Source: Ulota crispa (taxonomy: Eukaryota > Streptophyta > Bryopsida > Orthotrichales > Orthotrichaceae). From it: 64,000 nucleotides of DNA. This document shows positions 1 to 12,300 of the stretch, in pieces. The stretch covers positions 30,627,060 through 30,691,059 of the forward strand of contig OY987243.1 in NCBI GenBank assembly GCA_963920765.1, in the 5' to 3' direction. The notes beneath the pieces were generated by a model. The model was given only the letters and a program-made list of their open reading frames with translations. It had not been told where the DNA came from and searched no databases. The first letter of the stretch is position 1; every line of letters begins with the position of its first letter. The translations under genes were made by a program, and so were the position numbers.

Positions 1-114
1 TGTCATTCAAGAGTGTGCTTCTATCGGACAAATTTGGTATCACTCTTGGAGCAAGCCCTAAATTTTCACTATCTTGGCCGATGATGTGATTATATTAGTT
101 GGTGAACATGGATG

Positions 115-345
115 TTAACCCCTAAACGTCTCAGATTGTCGCTTTGACTAATACAATACAGGGTATTTTTCTTGTATTTGGAATGGATCCACACCTCTAC
201 TATAGTTGAGACCAACAAAGAAGTTGAATAGATCAATGCGGTTCTAGTGAGCTACTTGAGATTCCAAATTAAAATTTCTTACTGTTAGCAAATGACAATT
301 ACACGTCAGCGTATATACTATGCCCAATGGACATTTAAGAGTTAA
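115..345 (-). mobile_element. TTAA-flanked MITE, copy 1 of a 3-copy family (~230 bp)
   Basis: TTAA followed by CCCCTAAACG at the left and a TTAA at the right bound a ~230-bp segment. Its reverse complement aligns along its length with 17097-17337 and 57264-57496. Shared landmarks are the AACTTCTTTGTTG block, the 'CAAGAAAAATACCCTGTATT' block and the 'TAGCTCACTAGAACC' block. It has no coding capacity. TTAA ends with CCC-starting termini recall piggyBac-type target choice; that assignment is inference. Confidence 0.7.
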
Positions 346-1978
346 AGTACTAGACAAACCCTTAGTCTGAATCTTGCAACAAACAAAAGTCATATTTCAA
401 CCAATCACATTTAAGAATTTTTTGGCTGGTCGCTAGTCTGAATCGAGCCTAACATGAAGATTTATGAGGTTGTGCTTAACCCCTAAGCAAATAGGTGTTA
501 CATTGAGAAGCCACGTGATTTATTGTTGGTAGAAGGACACGCATCCTACAATTCAAGCAAGTAAGGAAAGTGAATAGAATTGTGTGCTTGTTAAATCATA
601 AAATCCACTAATACTATTTACATTCATCCAAAATTGGCAAATCTAGTGCTTACTTGGGGAGGGGTTTGGTGGTTTCATCCATTTTCCCACCCACTTTTTA
701 GTGTATTGGTAGTCAATGCCAACTTGAAATGAAATTTAGGCAAATTTTTGCCATTTTTTTGGTTAGAAGGCCAAATTTATTGCTTCTATGTGTTTGTGGT
801 TCAAGGTGGAATTGTTTTACTTCTTTGTCTGTTAGAAAATACAGTGAGTTGCTAAAATGATCAAAGTCCAACTATGAGATAAATACAAATCATTACAGTG
901 GTCCTTGCAAATGTTGGCACAACATGAATTTTGCCTAGTGTTCTAAATTTCAAAAAGAGTGTAATTTACCTAAGCATGGATAAAAGATTGTGGTATCATT
1001 GATTTTTTTAAGATATCTATGTAGTAGCATAAATAGATTAATGTTAGTCTTGTTGTCCTTCTTTGCTGTTTCAAAACTTCCTATAAAGATCAAATCCATG
1101 TATGTTTTTCTTGTTGTTTTGAAAATCTCAATCACAAATAAAAATAAAACAAAAAATGAAAAACATAAAACAAACAAAACTTGTTTATTACTTGAAAGGC
1201 ACAATGGAATAATTATTAAATGCCGAAATTACGATATCAAGTAAGAATGTTTTAGGATTTGATTGTGCCTATGTGGTGGAGGTAAATGTGCTCACAAAAG
1301 TCATATTCACATTTATATTATGCACTAACTCATTAATTCTCCAATAAAATTGCAATCAAATTTGAGGTTTACATGAAAAGAAAAATGTAATCTTTCTAAC
1401 TATATATACTAGAGAAAACCTTTCATCTCAAATCTTTACAAAATTACATCACAATACACAAAAAAAAATTCTTGAAATGAAAAAAAATGTAGAAAATAAA
1501 GATAAAAAAATAAATTGTAACTCACTTGTAAACTGACTTGAAGTGTAGGTCATTTAATTTTAATATGTTTCTTAGTTTCTGAACTCTTGTATGAGTTCTT
1601 AGAGCAATATGAGTAAAGAGTGTGAACTCCACACATAGAATACCATGATTAATCCCTCTCCAATGTTCTACAGTGGAGTGGCAAGTGCACCCATTACAAT
1701 CATTGTTTTCAAACATTGCAAAAGTCAACAATACATGTTGCTCTCATGAAAATTGCAAGAAGGACAACATGGGACCTACCAATGTGTTTGTGAATCTTCT
1801 CACAATTTGGGTTACTTAAAAATATGAGTGTATTTGGTGAGGTTATTTTTTGCCTTCCATGATAAACCATATGTTTATGGTCACTTATGAAAAAAATTGA
1901 ATGAAAAATGAGTACTTTTTTCCATTATGCAGCGCACTTTTTTGGTACACACGATGACGTTTTCTTTCCCTTTGGCAT
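346..1978. other. Gene-free AT-rich stretch
   Basis: No coding region is supportable. A further TTAACCCCTAAGC terminus lies near 477, probably one end of a degraded TTAA-type element. The segment about 1687-1945 is a diverged paralogue of the sequence flanking the transposon at 43101-44029 (see findings). Confidence 0.6.
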
Positions 1979-1979
1979 T

Positions 1980-2319
1980 TAAGGTAGGAGGTTCTAAAGT
2001 GCCCAAGCTCTAAATCCGCCCACCTTCTTAAATGTATTCCATTTGTACATGTTATTTTTCATATATTTTGACAATGTACAATACAAGAAGTGTACATTTG
2101 AGGAAGTGGGTGGTCTTAGAGCCCTATGCCATTTCAACTCCAAAATTTCATAACTGATTCCACAAAATTCCAAAAAATATGAAACAATTTGGATTAGATG
2201 CATATTCCTCTTATCTTCCACGAAAAATTTACTGAAAAATATTTCAAGAAGTTTCACCTCCCAAAATTCAATTTCAAATTTCAACCCTTGGATGGTCGGT
2301 TTGTGAGCCTCCTACCTTA
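1980..2319. mobile_element. Foldback element with AAGGTAGGAGG ends
   Basis: The left end reads TTAAGGTAGGAGG and the right end is its complement, CCTCCTACCTTA. Further in, the segments around 2005-2035 and 2093-2130 also pair (CTCTAAATCCGCCCACCTTCT with AGGAAGTGGGTGGTCTTAGAG). The ~340-bp unit can therefore fold back on itself. It carries no transposase. Confidence 0.55.
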
Positions 2320-2335
2320 GGGGTTAACCCCTAAG
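2316..2335. repeat. 20-bp perfect palindrome centred on TTAA
   Basis: The sequence CTTAGGGGTTAACCCCTAAG is perfectly self-complementary. Each half is a terminus of the TTAA-type elements seen elsewhere in the window. It therefore looks like two element ends abutting on one shared TTAA. Confidence 0.75.
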
Positions 2336-3832
2336 CGCCCCAGGCGCAGGATCCTGTCGCTGCGGATTACTAAACAAGGGCTCCTGATCTTGGATTTGCA
2401 TATACTTTGCTGGGGTGTGTACCCGGGTTTAGGGGCTAGGGTTAGTGAGTAGATGGAGTACGGTCACAAGCTGGGGGAGTTTAGGGTTGTGAGATTTTGG
2501 GTCGCGATCTGGAGGACTAGAGACATGTTTTGGCCATGTGCAATATCGTCAACCGGGGCAACTGGTGACCACCAGTTTTTACGGGTCCTGCTTTGCTCCT
2601 GGCTCCTGCAAGCAACCTCCTCCAGCGATTCGAACATGCAAGTGCTGCGGTTTGCCGGTACCCCAGTCCTTCTCCGGTCGATGGTCTAGGGAAGGCTCTG
2701 TGATCCGCAGCTTTAGTGAAATTTTCCGAGGTCAACTGCTATTCAGATAAAGCCAAAATTTGACATGCTCAACCCTACCTTGAAGCCCAAGATGACGTAA
2801 AAAATTCAGCACCGTAATCCAAACCCTGGTCACCGCACGTCGAGTTCAAACCCACAAACCACCAAAAAATTCACTGAATCATTCATGGTCAACGATAGTT
2901 TGACTGCTATAATAAGCCTTGGGAGCCCGTGAAAACATGCATAAACTAAACTCACTGATTGAGGCCCTTGCAAACTCTCACTTTCAACGGTCAACTTGCT
3001 TGGATGTAAGTCTGCAAAAATTCAGTAGAGTTTCAGGGCCAGGACCCTCGTCGAACTCCAGAACTTCGGAAAAAACTGCGGGCGCTCAGGGATTAAGTGC
3101 AAATTTAGCCAAAAATACTACTCCCATTCATAAAGGAGAAAAAAAGAATAAGGAAAAGAAAAAGCTCATTAGAGAAAAGCTCAAAAGAAGAAAAGCTTAG
3201 AGAAGAAAAGCTTGGAGCCTTGTTGACTTTGATGCCGGCACGTGCTCACGTGCTTTGAATTTGTGCTTCCCATCGACGCTGCAAAATAAGTTATACTGCA
3301 TCACCAGTTCCGCACAGTCGCTTGCACGGCGCTCTGGATAAGTTAATCCATCGCCTCATTCAAGCTCGCCGTCCCGCCTTGACTCTCGACGAATTCAGAA
3401 AAAAAAACCACTCAGACTCATTCTGCTGTAAACTCGGCAAGTCGCTGTCCAATTCTGCCACAAGCAAGTTTCTCTTGCTTTCACAAAGTCTCAGTCCACT
3501 TCAATTTTTCTTTGCTTCCTCTTTTCCTTGCAATGAAGTCTTCGTTGCGACGACTGATCCATAAATATTTTCCTCTTTCTGAGGTGCTATCTGTTTGTGC
3601 ATCGGTTTCTACACTCACCTGTTAACCCCGGACCATTTTCAAAGCACGATGAAACAACGATGATGTAACTTATCTGTTCTTGTTGAGAAGAAATCCTATC
3701 GAGCATGATCATCTGCTAAGTTTTCACGAGATTTTCTTGAACTTCTCGACGGAAAATGTGGTGGATCAATTGAAAGGCAAATTGCAGAGGTTCGATTAGG
3801 GTTTAAGCACCTACGAGTTTAGATTGGAGAGA
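2336..3832. other. Upstream region of the UGNT1-like gene
   Basis: Base composition rises in GC from about 2330. No homologous coding region is recognised; the short open frames here show no family resemblance. The last several hundred bases presumably hold promoter and 5' leader of the transporter gene that starts at 3833, but I cannot place a TATA box or start site with confidence. Confidence 0.45.
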
Positions 3833-6404
3833 ATGGAGGGGCTAGGGAAAACAAGTGTTCCGTCGATTCTTCCGATTTCCATGTCTAGCGCGGCGCCACA
3901 AACGAAGCCGATGACCCGTCGGGGTGTCGTAGTGGCTCTTTCCTACATGGTTTGTGCAGGTTAGAACTCGTCTCTCTCTCTCTTGATGTCCCGTTTTCAT
4001 ATAATTCAAAATCTCAGAGTCTCTTTCTTCCATGTAATCATCACAATTGTTATACACTTCTTCAATGAGAGCATTAATTGTCGGTACAATTGCGGAAACC
4101 TAGAGCCAGAATTTCGATATTGCAGTTCTTTATTTTCTCTGCAGATTTCTTCAGTTCTTACCCTAACGTGGCCATTTTATGGTTTGAGTTTACAGTGTTA
4201 CTGGTGATGTTCAATAAAGCGACGTTGTCGAGTTATGGATTTCCTTGTGCAAATGTCATTACAGTATTACAGGTGTGTGTACCTTGAAAGCAAGCCTCGT
4301 ATGTATAAAAAAACATGCAAAATGCTGATGTAAATGTGAAATTAGGGCATGTCACTTGTCTGTAAATGTGAAATTAGGTCATGTCACTTGTCTGAGTCTT
4401 ATTTGGATTTAGGGTTTAGGGTATAGAGCGTGGAATAGGAGCTCAGGAAACCGAAATTTCCATGTCTGTTGTTGCAGATGATAGTATCAACGACACTGTT
4501 ATACGTGCTTCGAAAACTGGACATCGTCAGATTTACAGATGACAACCCGGACAAAGTCAAGTTCAAACGTTTTGTTCCTTTACAAACCCTTCGTGACACA
4601 TCTCCCCTTTCAATGGCTTACTTATTCTATATGGTATGTTTTTTACTTCACTTCCTTTTATTTTGAGTGTTTCTACATGGTATTTTCAACACATTTTCTT
4701 CTTTGTTTTCTTATGAAGAAGTGCTTCGTTCATGGCAGGTGGTGGGAATGGCTTCAATACGAGGTGTGAGTGTTCCCATGTATACAACGCTACGGAGAAC
4801 AACTGTCCTGTTTACCATGGTTATGGAGTTTTTCCTCTTAGGTCAAAGGCACACTACCCCTGTCATTACGAGGTAAGCAAACTCTACATTAGTACAATTC
4901 CTTTTATGACACTTTAGATGCTCAAACTAAATGTTATATTCCAGATTTCTATTTATACCTTTGCATGTACAGAAAGGAGTATTAGACCCCAGTTATGGTG
5001 TGACAGTGTGGCAATCATTGTTTTCGGAGTTTTCATTGCTGGAGCGCGAGACCTCTCATTTGAACTGGGAGCCTACTCTTTAGTGTTTCTCTCCAATCTG
5101 ACAACAGCTGCGTATCTTGCTACAATTGCTCGTATTGGTACGTAATGTAAGTTCCTTGCAGCGTAGTTTTGTATACCTTGAGAGTTGGATGTTCCATTCC
5201 CGAATATAACAGTTTATGCTATGTTGGTAAATATTCCAAGTTGGAAGTTGCACAAGTTGACGTGCTTAGGGTGTCAATTGACATGTCCTGTTACTTGTTT
5301 TTGGCAGGCAAGTCAACCGGACTCAACAGCTTTGGCCTGATGTGGTGCAATGGTGTGACACGAATCTCTGCTTGGCTGTTGTCAAAATTCAGCGTGTATA
5401 AAAAATTGGATGGACTATAGTGTAAGGATTTCTTTGTTTTGCAGGCATCATCTGTGGCCCTCTCTTGTTCGCGTGGATTGTTTTGAGTGGTGAGCTCAAC
5501 ACGGCTCTTCATTTCGAATCCCTGCACGTTCCGGGCTTTCAGGTATATTGAAGATGTCTGGTCTCACCTACTGCTGGTTATTTCTCATGTAGGCTTTCTA
5601 ATACTCTAACGTTTTTGCTGAGAGAAGTAACCTGCTCGCCTTAACAACAAGGGTATTTGTGGACACTGCAATCCCCAAGAACATACATAATTGTGCCCCT
5701 TCCTCTGGTTTTTGGGTGCAGATTTGTGTGATGTTGTCCTGCATGATGGCGTTCTGTTTGAATTACACCATCTTTCGGAACACCACCATCAATTCTGCTC
5801 TTACGCAGACCATGTGTGGCAACCTCAAGGTCTGCTGTCGTATCTCACTGTTTTAATTATTCAATTTTCACAAATGTTTTGTTCCGTTTCAAAGGAGCTA
5901 ACAAGTTGATATGAATTTTCCCAACAGGATCTAGGAACTGTGTTGATTGGGTGGATCTTGTTCGGTGGACTACCATTTGATTGGGTATTTTCTGACGCAT
6001 CGTCTTCTTGTATTTATTAGTTCTAATTGCAATTTCTTTTTCCTTTGTTGTACCCTTCTTAGAGTGGTCGCTCTTGTGTGTCCAAAGCTTTGTCAAGTTT
6101 ACAGAGGTCAAAAGTTGCTATTATTAGTATTGGCTTTTCTTTGAATCAAGCAACAGGGTTTGCAGTAGAATCAGATTGAACTTTAGACAACATCATAAGA
6201 GGTTACCTAGGATTTTTTCTTTTTGTTCTTCTCCTGTCGTCGTGTCTAAGGAGCTCACTGTTTTCTATTCCTTGCTTTTTCATTTTTGTCCAGTGCTGAT
6301 GTATGTCCGTGGGGAACTTGCCTGTGCAGCTCAATGTTCTCGGGCAGTTGTTAGGCTTCGTGGGTTCAGGCATGTATGCATATTGCAAATTGAAGGGGAA
6401 GTAG
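3833..6404 (+). CDS. UGNT1: UDP-sugar transporter, UGNT1/SLC35D-like (10 exons, 335 aa)
   Basis: Exons: 3833-3959, 4196-4272, 4478-4633, 4739-4872, 5007-5137, 5308-5352, 5445-5542, 5722-5829, 5928-5984, 6330-6404. All introns are GT-AG and the phases join into 1008 nt. The product is a multi-spanning member of the drug/metabolite transporter superfamily that exchanges nucleotide sugars across the Golgi or ER membrane. Family signatures seen: VMFNKATLSSYGFP (46-59), RGVSVPMYTTLRR (128-140), the GNLKDLGTVLIGW block (from 289) and a final helix LNVLGQLLGFVGSGMYAY. This pattern matches plant UGNT1 and animal SLC35D proteins; plant UGNT1 imports UDP-GlcNAc. The C-terminus KLKGK fits a KxKxx ER-retrieval signal. 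The first ATG gives MEGLGKTS and a short cytosolic N-terminus, as expected. Substrate cannot be read from sequence. Confidence 0.92.
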
Positions 6405-7985
6405 CCACTGGGACTTTGACCACTGTCGTTCTTCTCATCGAAAGCGCCGCCCCCACTGTAAATCTATGAGCTCGTTTCTGTTAATTAGCTTTCTTGTTTT
6501 TCTTCATGAAAAAATTCAGCTCTCTTTAGAAGTGGAATTTTCAAAACAATGAAACGACCTTTGTGAAACGTAAAGTACTTTTAGTCGCTGCAGATGCAAG
6601 TACATTTTTTTTTATCTTGCATAAACAACATTGAACTCAGTATATTGGATTTAGTGCTTGAAGACTCGGTTATCTGAAACCTCGCTTGACATCTAGAAGC
6701 CTAGGAGACGGTAAATGAGGAGGTATTGGACGCGAACTTCCATGCTAAGTAGAAATTGGTAAAGTTTAGAAAGTGAAGCGATGTCGACTCGTGGAAGGTC
6801 AAATTGTATAATCAAACTTGACTTGCGATAGAAGTTCACCATTTTATGTGACTTGTTATAACAGATATTGAAAATGGAGGTTTTGTTCCAAATGGAGCAT
6901 GTAATGTATCATTGGAAATATTGTTGAGAGTTTTTTTTTAATGACGAATCATGCGTCCAATTTGGATAAAAACTCCACCCATGCAACTTTGGTTAAAAAT
7001 AATTGATGCCAACACATTGTAAATTTCATCCCGTTTCAGATTTCTTACAATGAAGCAATCTTAATCCTTTGCTTGTTTCCTCTTTACTTACATGGAAGTG
7101 AGTACTAAAAACTGTTGTTTGGCAATGTGGGGATATTTTTTACCAACTCCAATAGACACCTTAGTTGCCAACTTTGCTTGGCACATGGAAGCTTGCATTA
7201 GTGATGATGCATGATGCAACTTTGCACCGGTAATAAAGTTTGTATGTCAATGTGTTTGATAGCTTTTGCAAAGATATTCATTGTTTCTTTGTGTTTTTTC
7301 TTGTGATATGAGCATTTTTGGTGGAACAAGGTTTTGCATGCACCCAATAGAGCCTTTTGCAAACCCATGGTTTTTCAAATTTGTTTCCTTGCAATTGCCG
7401 CAATGATGTAAGAGATACAACAATTAGCATTCAAAAAAAATACCATGCAATATTGTTGCAATTGTTGAACACTATTCATCATTATCTAAAAAATTACTCA
7501 AAATAATAGGCAAAGCAAAATAGAATTGAGGCAAACACCCAAATTTTGACAATCTTGAAAATCGGGAAGCCGATCCCGAGGCTCAGCAGCAAGAATCTTT
7601 TCTTCTCCATACCGGAAGCTCAGGTACCACTGGAGATGCTCTAATGGTACTGTCTTTTGCAGTCGTGAGGCCCTCGGCCACTGTAGGGCAGGTGTCGTCC
7701 ATGCTTTGCCAAGTGTCATGAACTCCTGGAAAAGGCCGCCACGCCTGCTTTCTTAAACCCCACAAAATAACTTCAAAATCCTCGCTAAATGGGCCAATCT
7801 ACGAATCCCAATGAGTTTTATAAAGCTCGTTGTTGCTAATTTCGTGGCGGAGCTGCTATCACACTAATCATGTAAACATCACCTGCAAAAAGCAGAAGAG
7901 CTGCTGCAGATTTGATCTTTGCACGGGAACTAGAATAATGTGGAATATAATATTAGGGTGAACCCTGGGGTAAGTGCAGGAGAGC
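6405..7985. other. Gene-free spacer downstream of UGNT1-like gene
   Basis: It contains the 3' UTR of the transporter gene and low-complexity AT-rich DNA. No conserved coding sequence is seen. A Harbinger-like end (GGAGATGCTCTAA) occurs near 7636 without an obvious partner. Confidence 0.5.
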
Positions 7986-7989
7986 CGTC

Positions 7990-8320
7990 CAGCTGCCCTA
8001 CCTTGCGGGCAGAGCAGAACCGGATAAGCCAGGTGCACTTCCGAACCTGGTAAGCGGGCACCCTGACCGCCGGGCAGAACGAAAACAAAAAAATTACAGG
8101 ACATAGAAAGAGGTGGCATATAACTTAGAGCGGGCAACATAGGCACTGGACTTACCCAAAAAAGGATTAAACAGGGATACCAAGCGGGCAGAGCGGGCAG
8201 GGGCAGGCCGAAAATCAATCGGGGATGATGATCATATCACCCGGGCAGACTGGGCAGCGACTAGATGAAAAAAAACAGGGAGATGAGTATGCGAGTGCAG
8301 AAGACGGGCAGCGGGCAGTA
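7990..8320. repeat. Cluster of CGGGCA motifs
   Basis: At least nine copies of CGGGCA, plus extra GGGCAG or CTGCCC copies, lie within about 330 bp. Most are on the + strand and irregularly spaced. They end just before the putative leader of the TOC159 gene. The function is unknown; it could be a subterminal region of a decayed CACTA element or a promoter-linked motif cluster. Confidence 0.6.
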
Positions 8321-8334
8321 CAAAACCAAATGGT

Positions 8335-9306
8335 TCATCTTTGTGGAGTGTCATCTCCACAGTGTGGCAACGACAGCAGTCTCTTGTTGGTCGCTCTCTC
8401 GGCGGAGCTCGCTATCCGTGCAGCCCCGAATTGCAACCTCGCCGCGTCCGTTCCCATCCATTTCCACCCATTTCTACCCATTTCCTCAGCAGTCTCGCAA
8501 CCTCTGTTCCATTGATGGTAAGCATCGTCTCTCACCTCCTCACGCATTCAACTTCGCATGCCCATTTGCGCGCTCTTTTGCGTCGTCGGTTTTGGGGTTG
8601 CGTGGGGGTTGCGACCATAATAGGCCCTTATCTCCGCCTTTCGAGGGAATTCGCATCCCTATCGTCACTCCGACGTCGACACGCTCCACGTTGCGGTTGA
8701 GATTCGTGTTTTGGTTTGTTGGAGGCGATTCCTACATTGGGGTTTCGCCTTTTTCGGGGGTTCAAGAGGGGTTTAGTCCGGGGACCGAAATTTCATTGAC
8801 ATGTCCACTTGTTGATTTGGATGGAAACGACGCCACAACGATTTCAGTTGCCCGGAATTTGTCTTCTCTCTAGGGTGTGTGCAATTTTTTTGAATGTGGG
8901 GTAAGCACGTGTCCAATTTGGTACTCGGGTTTACGAGATTGTGGTGGGTTTGTGTGTTGATGGAGAGAAAGAGAGAGAGAGGGCGAGAGAGATGGAGCTT
9001 GTTGGGGGTTGAATCCAGTTTGATATGTCGAATTTTCCATATTAGGTTTGTCCTTGGTTATAGTGTCGATTGATGCCGTTTCTGTCTAGGTTTTGGATGG
9101 TCAGGTTTTGGATGGTCAGGTTTTGGATGGTCAGGTTTTGGATGGTCATGTTTTTTGTGAGAACTGCATTGACGGGCGACGCTGGATGTGGTGGTGGTTG
9201 CAGAGGTAGAGTGGGTGAGACCAGATTCCGCATATATTGACACTGGATGTGGGTGATGGTTGGTGCGCAACAGTGAAGGTGAGGTTTTGGCGAAGCTCGT
9301 GTAGTC
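8335..9306 (+). promoter_or_regulatory. Probable promoter and spliced 5' leader of TOC159
   Basis: A pyrimidine-rich GC-richer block with repeated CCCATTTC (8451-8485) leads to a strong donor-like GATG|GTAAGC at 8514-8523. A candidate acceptor, GGTTGCAG, lies near 9200. This layout suggests a non-coding first exon and a leader intron. A GA-rich run is at 8963-8993 and four tandem copies of a 15-bp unit are at 9089-9148. The exact transcript start is not determinable here. Confidence 0.45.
9089..9148 (+). repeat. 4 x 15-bp tandem repeat (GGTTTTGGATGGTCA)
   Basis: Four perfect head-to-tail copies of GGTTTTGGATGGTCA lie about 160 bp upstream of the TOC159 start codon, within the leader or leader intron. 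Confidence 0.9.
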
Positions 9307-12300
9307 ATGGAGACTCTCCGCAAGCTGAGCAGCATGAGGAGGAGCAAGGACAGCAGCAAGGAGGTTGCCAAAATAGTGGAGCAGCAGCCGCAAGCCTCTG
9401 AAGAACAACCACCACAAGATGAGCTCCTCAACGGTGGTGCTACCACGGCAGAAAACGACCAGACTACCGCCGATTCCCCGGTCGCTCCGAGTCCGCCGCG
9501 GGCGCGCGTTACTGACGACGTCGATGACGACGTGGAGGACGTCGCGGGAGATGACGACGTGGAGGACGTTGCTGGAGATGACGACGGATACGACAGTGCC
9601 GTCGATAAGATGGGCACCTCCTCCACTTCGAGTGTGGTCGAAGAACCGGTGGCCCCAAGGGCTGCTGAACCGTCCACAAGTGTTGCGCAAGCGGACGAAA
9701 CAGATGAGACCAAAACTGAGGAACGAGATACCCCTGACAGCCCTAGAACACCCTCCGGCAGCGGCAGCGGCAACGGCGCTGAAGCAGAAGCAGAAGCAGA
9801 CGAAGACGAAGTCGATGAAAAAGAAAACGACGGCAAGTTATCACGTCAAGCTTCCAGGGTCATGCCCGTTGCCAAGTTATCTTCCGAGAATGAAGAGCCA
9901 GACGAGGATGTCGACAGTGATGATGGTAATCTAGACACTGTACAAAACTCCTCATATCTAAGGAGAGACTTTTATCTGTATATGAAAGAGTTTGGTAATG
10001 TACAGGATTCTGCTTGTTACCCCAAGAATCACTTCCAGTGTGGTTTTTGGACGAGAGATCTTTGGGTATATCTGTTTAGGTCTAAGAGTTACCACCTTGG
10101 CTAATGTTGGGTATCGCCGTGTGAACAGACGAAGAAGTAGATGTTGAAGAGGAGTACGAGGAAGCCAATGACCAGGTGTTGTTTGAGGACGACGACGCTG
10201 CCTCCGTTACGCAAGAGGGAGATTCTCCGCCTCGAATCATTGCGCGCGAGACTGCAGATGATCAGTTTGAGGGTGCTGATGCTAAGCCCTCATCTGAAAT
10301 GGAAGAGGAGGTCGAACAAGCAGCATCTACGCCTCTTCCTGATCAAGCTGATGACTCGGTAGAAAAGTCTATCAACACCGAAGTGGCGGATGTTACGACA
10401 CCTCAAGTAGCTGAAGAGGAGACTGAAGAGAAGTCTGAAGAGACTGAAGAGAAAACTGAAGAGGAGACTGAAGAGAGATCTGATGAAGCGTCTCCTGCAG
10501 AGGATGATGCTGTCGCCGACGTTGTGAAGGACGAGGACAGCTCGGATGTTGTGGAGAAGGCTACTGCGGATGTCACGAGTGATCGTGAAGATGAGGACAA
10601 GCAGGAAGAAGACGACGAGGTCTTGCATCAAGCAACCTCACAACCTGCTGAATCCGAGCCTGTTGACACTGGAGTGAAGGAAGCCGATGCTCCCGAGGTG
10701 GTACCCCTTGCAACTGCCGAAGTGGGAAACGTCTTGAAGGAGAGTGAAGGAGAAGAGACTGCTGAGGATGTAGAAGAGCCACCCAGGGAAGCCTCATCCT
10801 CGCTGACTGAGGAGCTGCGAAAGCTATCTGAATCGCGGTCGTCACATGAGCAGTCCGCGGATTCTGAGGAAGTGGTGCCTGCAGATGTCACGGACACTGA
10901 AGCACCTGATGAACCTAGTCAGAGCAACCCTGAACCAGAAGAAGAATCTGCGACAGTCAGTGAGCCTGTCACTGAAGTTGAGTCGCAGCCCTCAGCGTCC
11001 AATTCTCTTGTAGCTGAGTTGAAGAAGTTGTCAGATGCTCGATCACAAAGGGAAGCAAGCGAAGCGAGCGAAGCATCAGCAAAGAGTGCAGAAGAAACCA
11101 CGTCGACTACTGGCAAGGAGGAGGAGGAGGAACAGAGTCCTGAGTCGGCAGACTCTAGTGTCCTTGAAGAGGTTGAGCCGGACCAGAAGGTAATTGAAGC
11201 CGATGAAGATGTTTCAAAGGAATCTCTGGACGAGCTGAAGGAATTGACATATGGATTCCACATGCAAGGAAGACCCGAGAGCGAGGCTTCTGAAGTGCAA
11301 TCAGCACTGGATGCATCTCCGGAAGAGAAAGACACCACTGAGTCTTCCTCTGTTGCTGTTAGTGAAACTCATTCTCCCTTGGTGGCTGAGGTGAAAATTC
11401 TTGAAAACCTGGAAGAAGAACCTGCTTCTGCAACTGTGAAGGAAGAATTGTCCAAGGAGGAGGTGGAAAGTCCAGCGGTTGTTCCTAGTCCAGCAAAGCT
11501 TTACACTGCTTTGAAAGCAGTTGACGACGAGCTCCCTCCCTTGAAGTCAGAAAATGGGAATGCTGGTGGTGACACAGGGAATGTTCAGGTCAAACCTCGG
11601 GGTTTTTCAGCGGCAGATTTCACTGGTGATTCTGATGGAGAAGATGAGGATGACGAGAACGAAGATGACGACGATGAAGACGATGACGAAGACCAAGACG
11701 AAGAACTGGATACTGCTAAAGCGCTAGCCGAGTTGGCTAATGCTGTTCAAAAATCTGGTAATCTGTGCTTGAAACTTCTTTTTACAACAGTTGGCACTTT
11801 GACCTTGCTATACTGTGAATGTCTTCTATCTTCTCAGCATGTGTGCGCATGTAGCTCAAATTTTACACCGAAGCTTCAAAATTTGGTGTGTACACAATTT
11901 GGTCCCCTTCTTCAGTTCTGCTGTACCTGTAGCAACTATGGGTTTAGACTCTGGGACGCTACTCTTTCGTTTTGAGTTGCCCAGGGAATTAGAGCCTGTA
12001 TTAACTCAACTCTCAGGTGCTTAAACTATAATATAAAATCTGCTCTCGAAGTTAGTAATTCAATTCTGAAACAAAATCGTTCGAAATGTAGAACATAAAT
12101 TCCTTCTTTATTTATTTTATTTTTTGCTACCGTAGTGCATGACTCCTATAGGACTGATAGTGGCCATTTTTGGCCATTTGGGTCCGTCAGGGTTAGTGGT
12201 ATTGTGTGGTTTTGATCAGGACATGTATAATCTAGTCTTCAAGACATATTGGATTGTTTTTAAAGTGGTTTTATGTCCCTTTTTTCTCTGGATTCTGTAG

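Noticed and set aside
7868..8218. 116-codon minus-strand frame
   Set aside because: It overlaps the CGGGCA motif cluster, whose GC bias reduces stop codons; no recognisable domain.
8265..8873. 202-codon plus-strand frame before TOC159
   Set aside because: It shows no family resemblance, runs through a strong splice donor at 8518 and fits better as leader plus intron.
9042..9836. 264-residue minus-strand open frame over TOC159 exon 1
   Set aside because: It is a low-complexity Ser/Ala shadow of the acidic coding strand; the plus-strand frame has clear homology.
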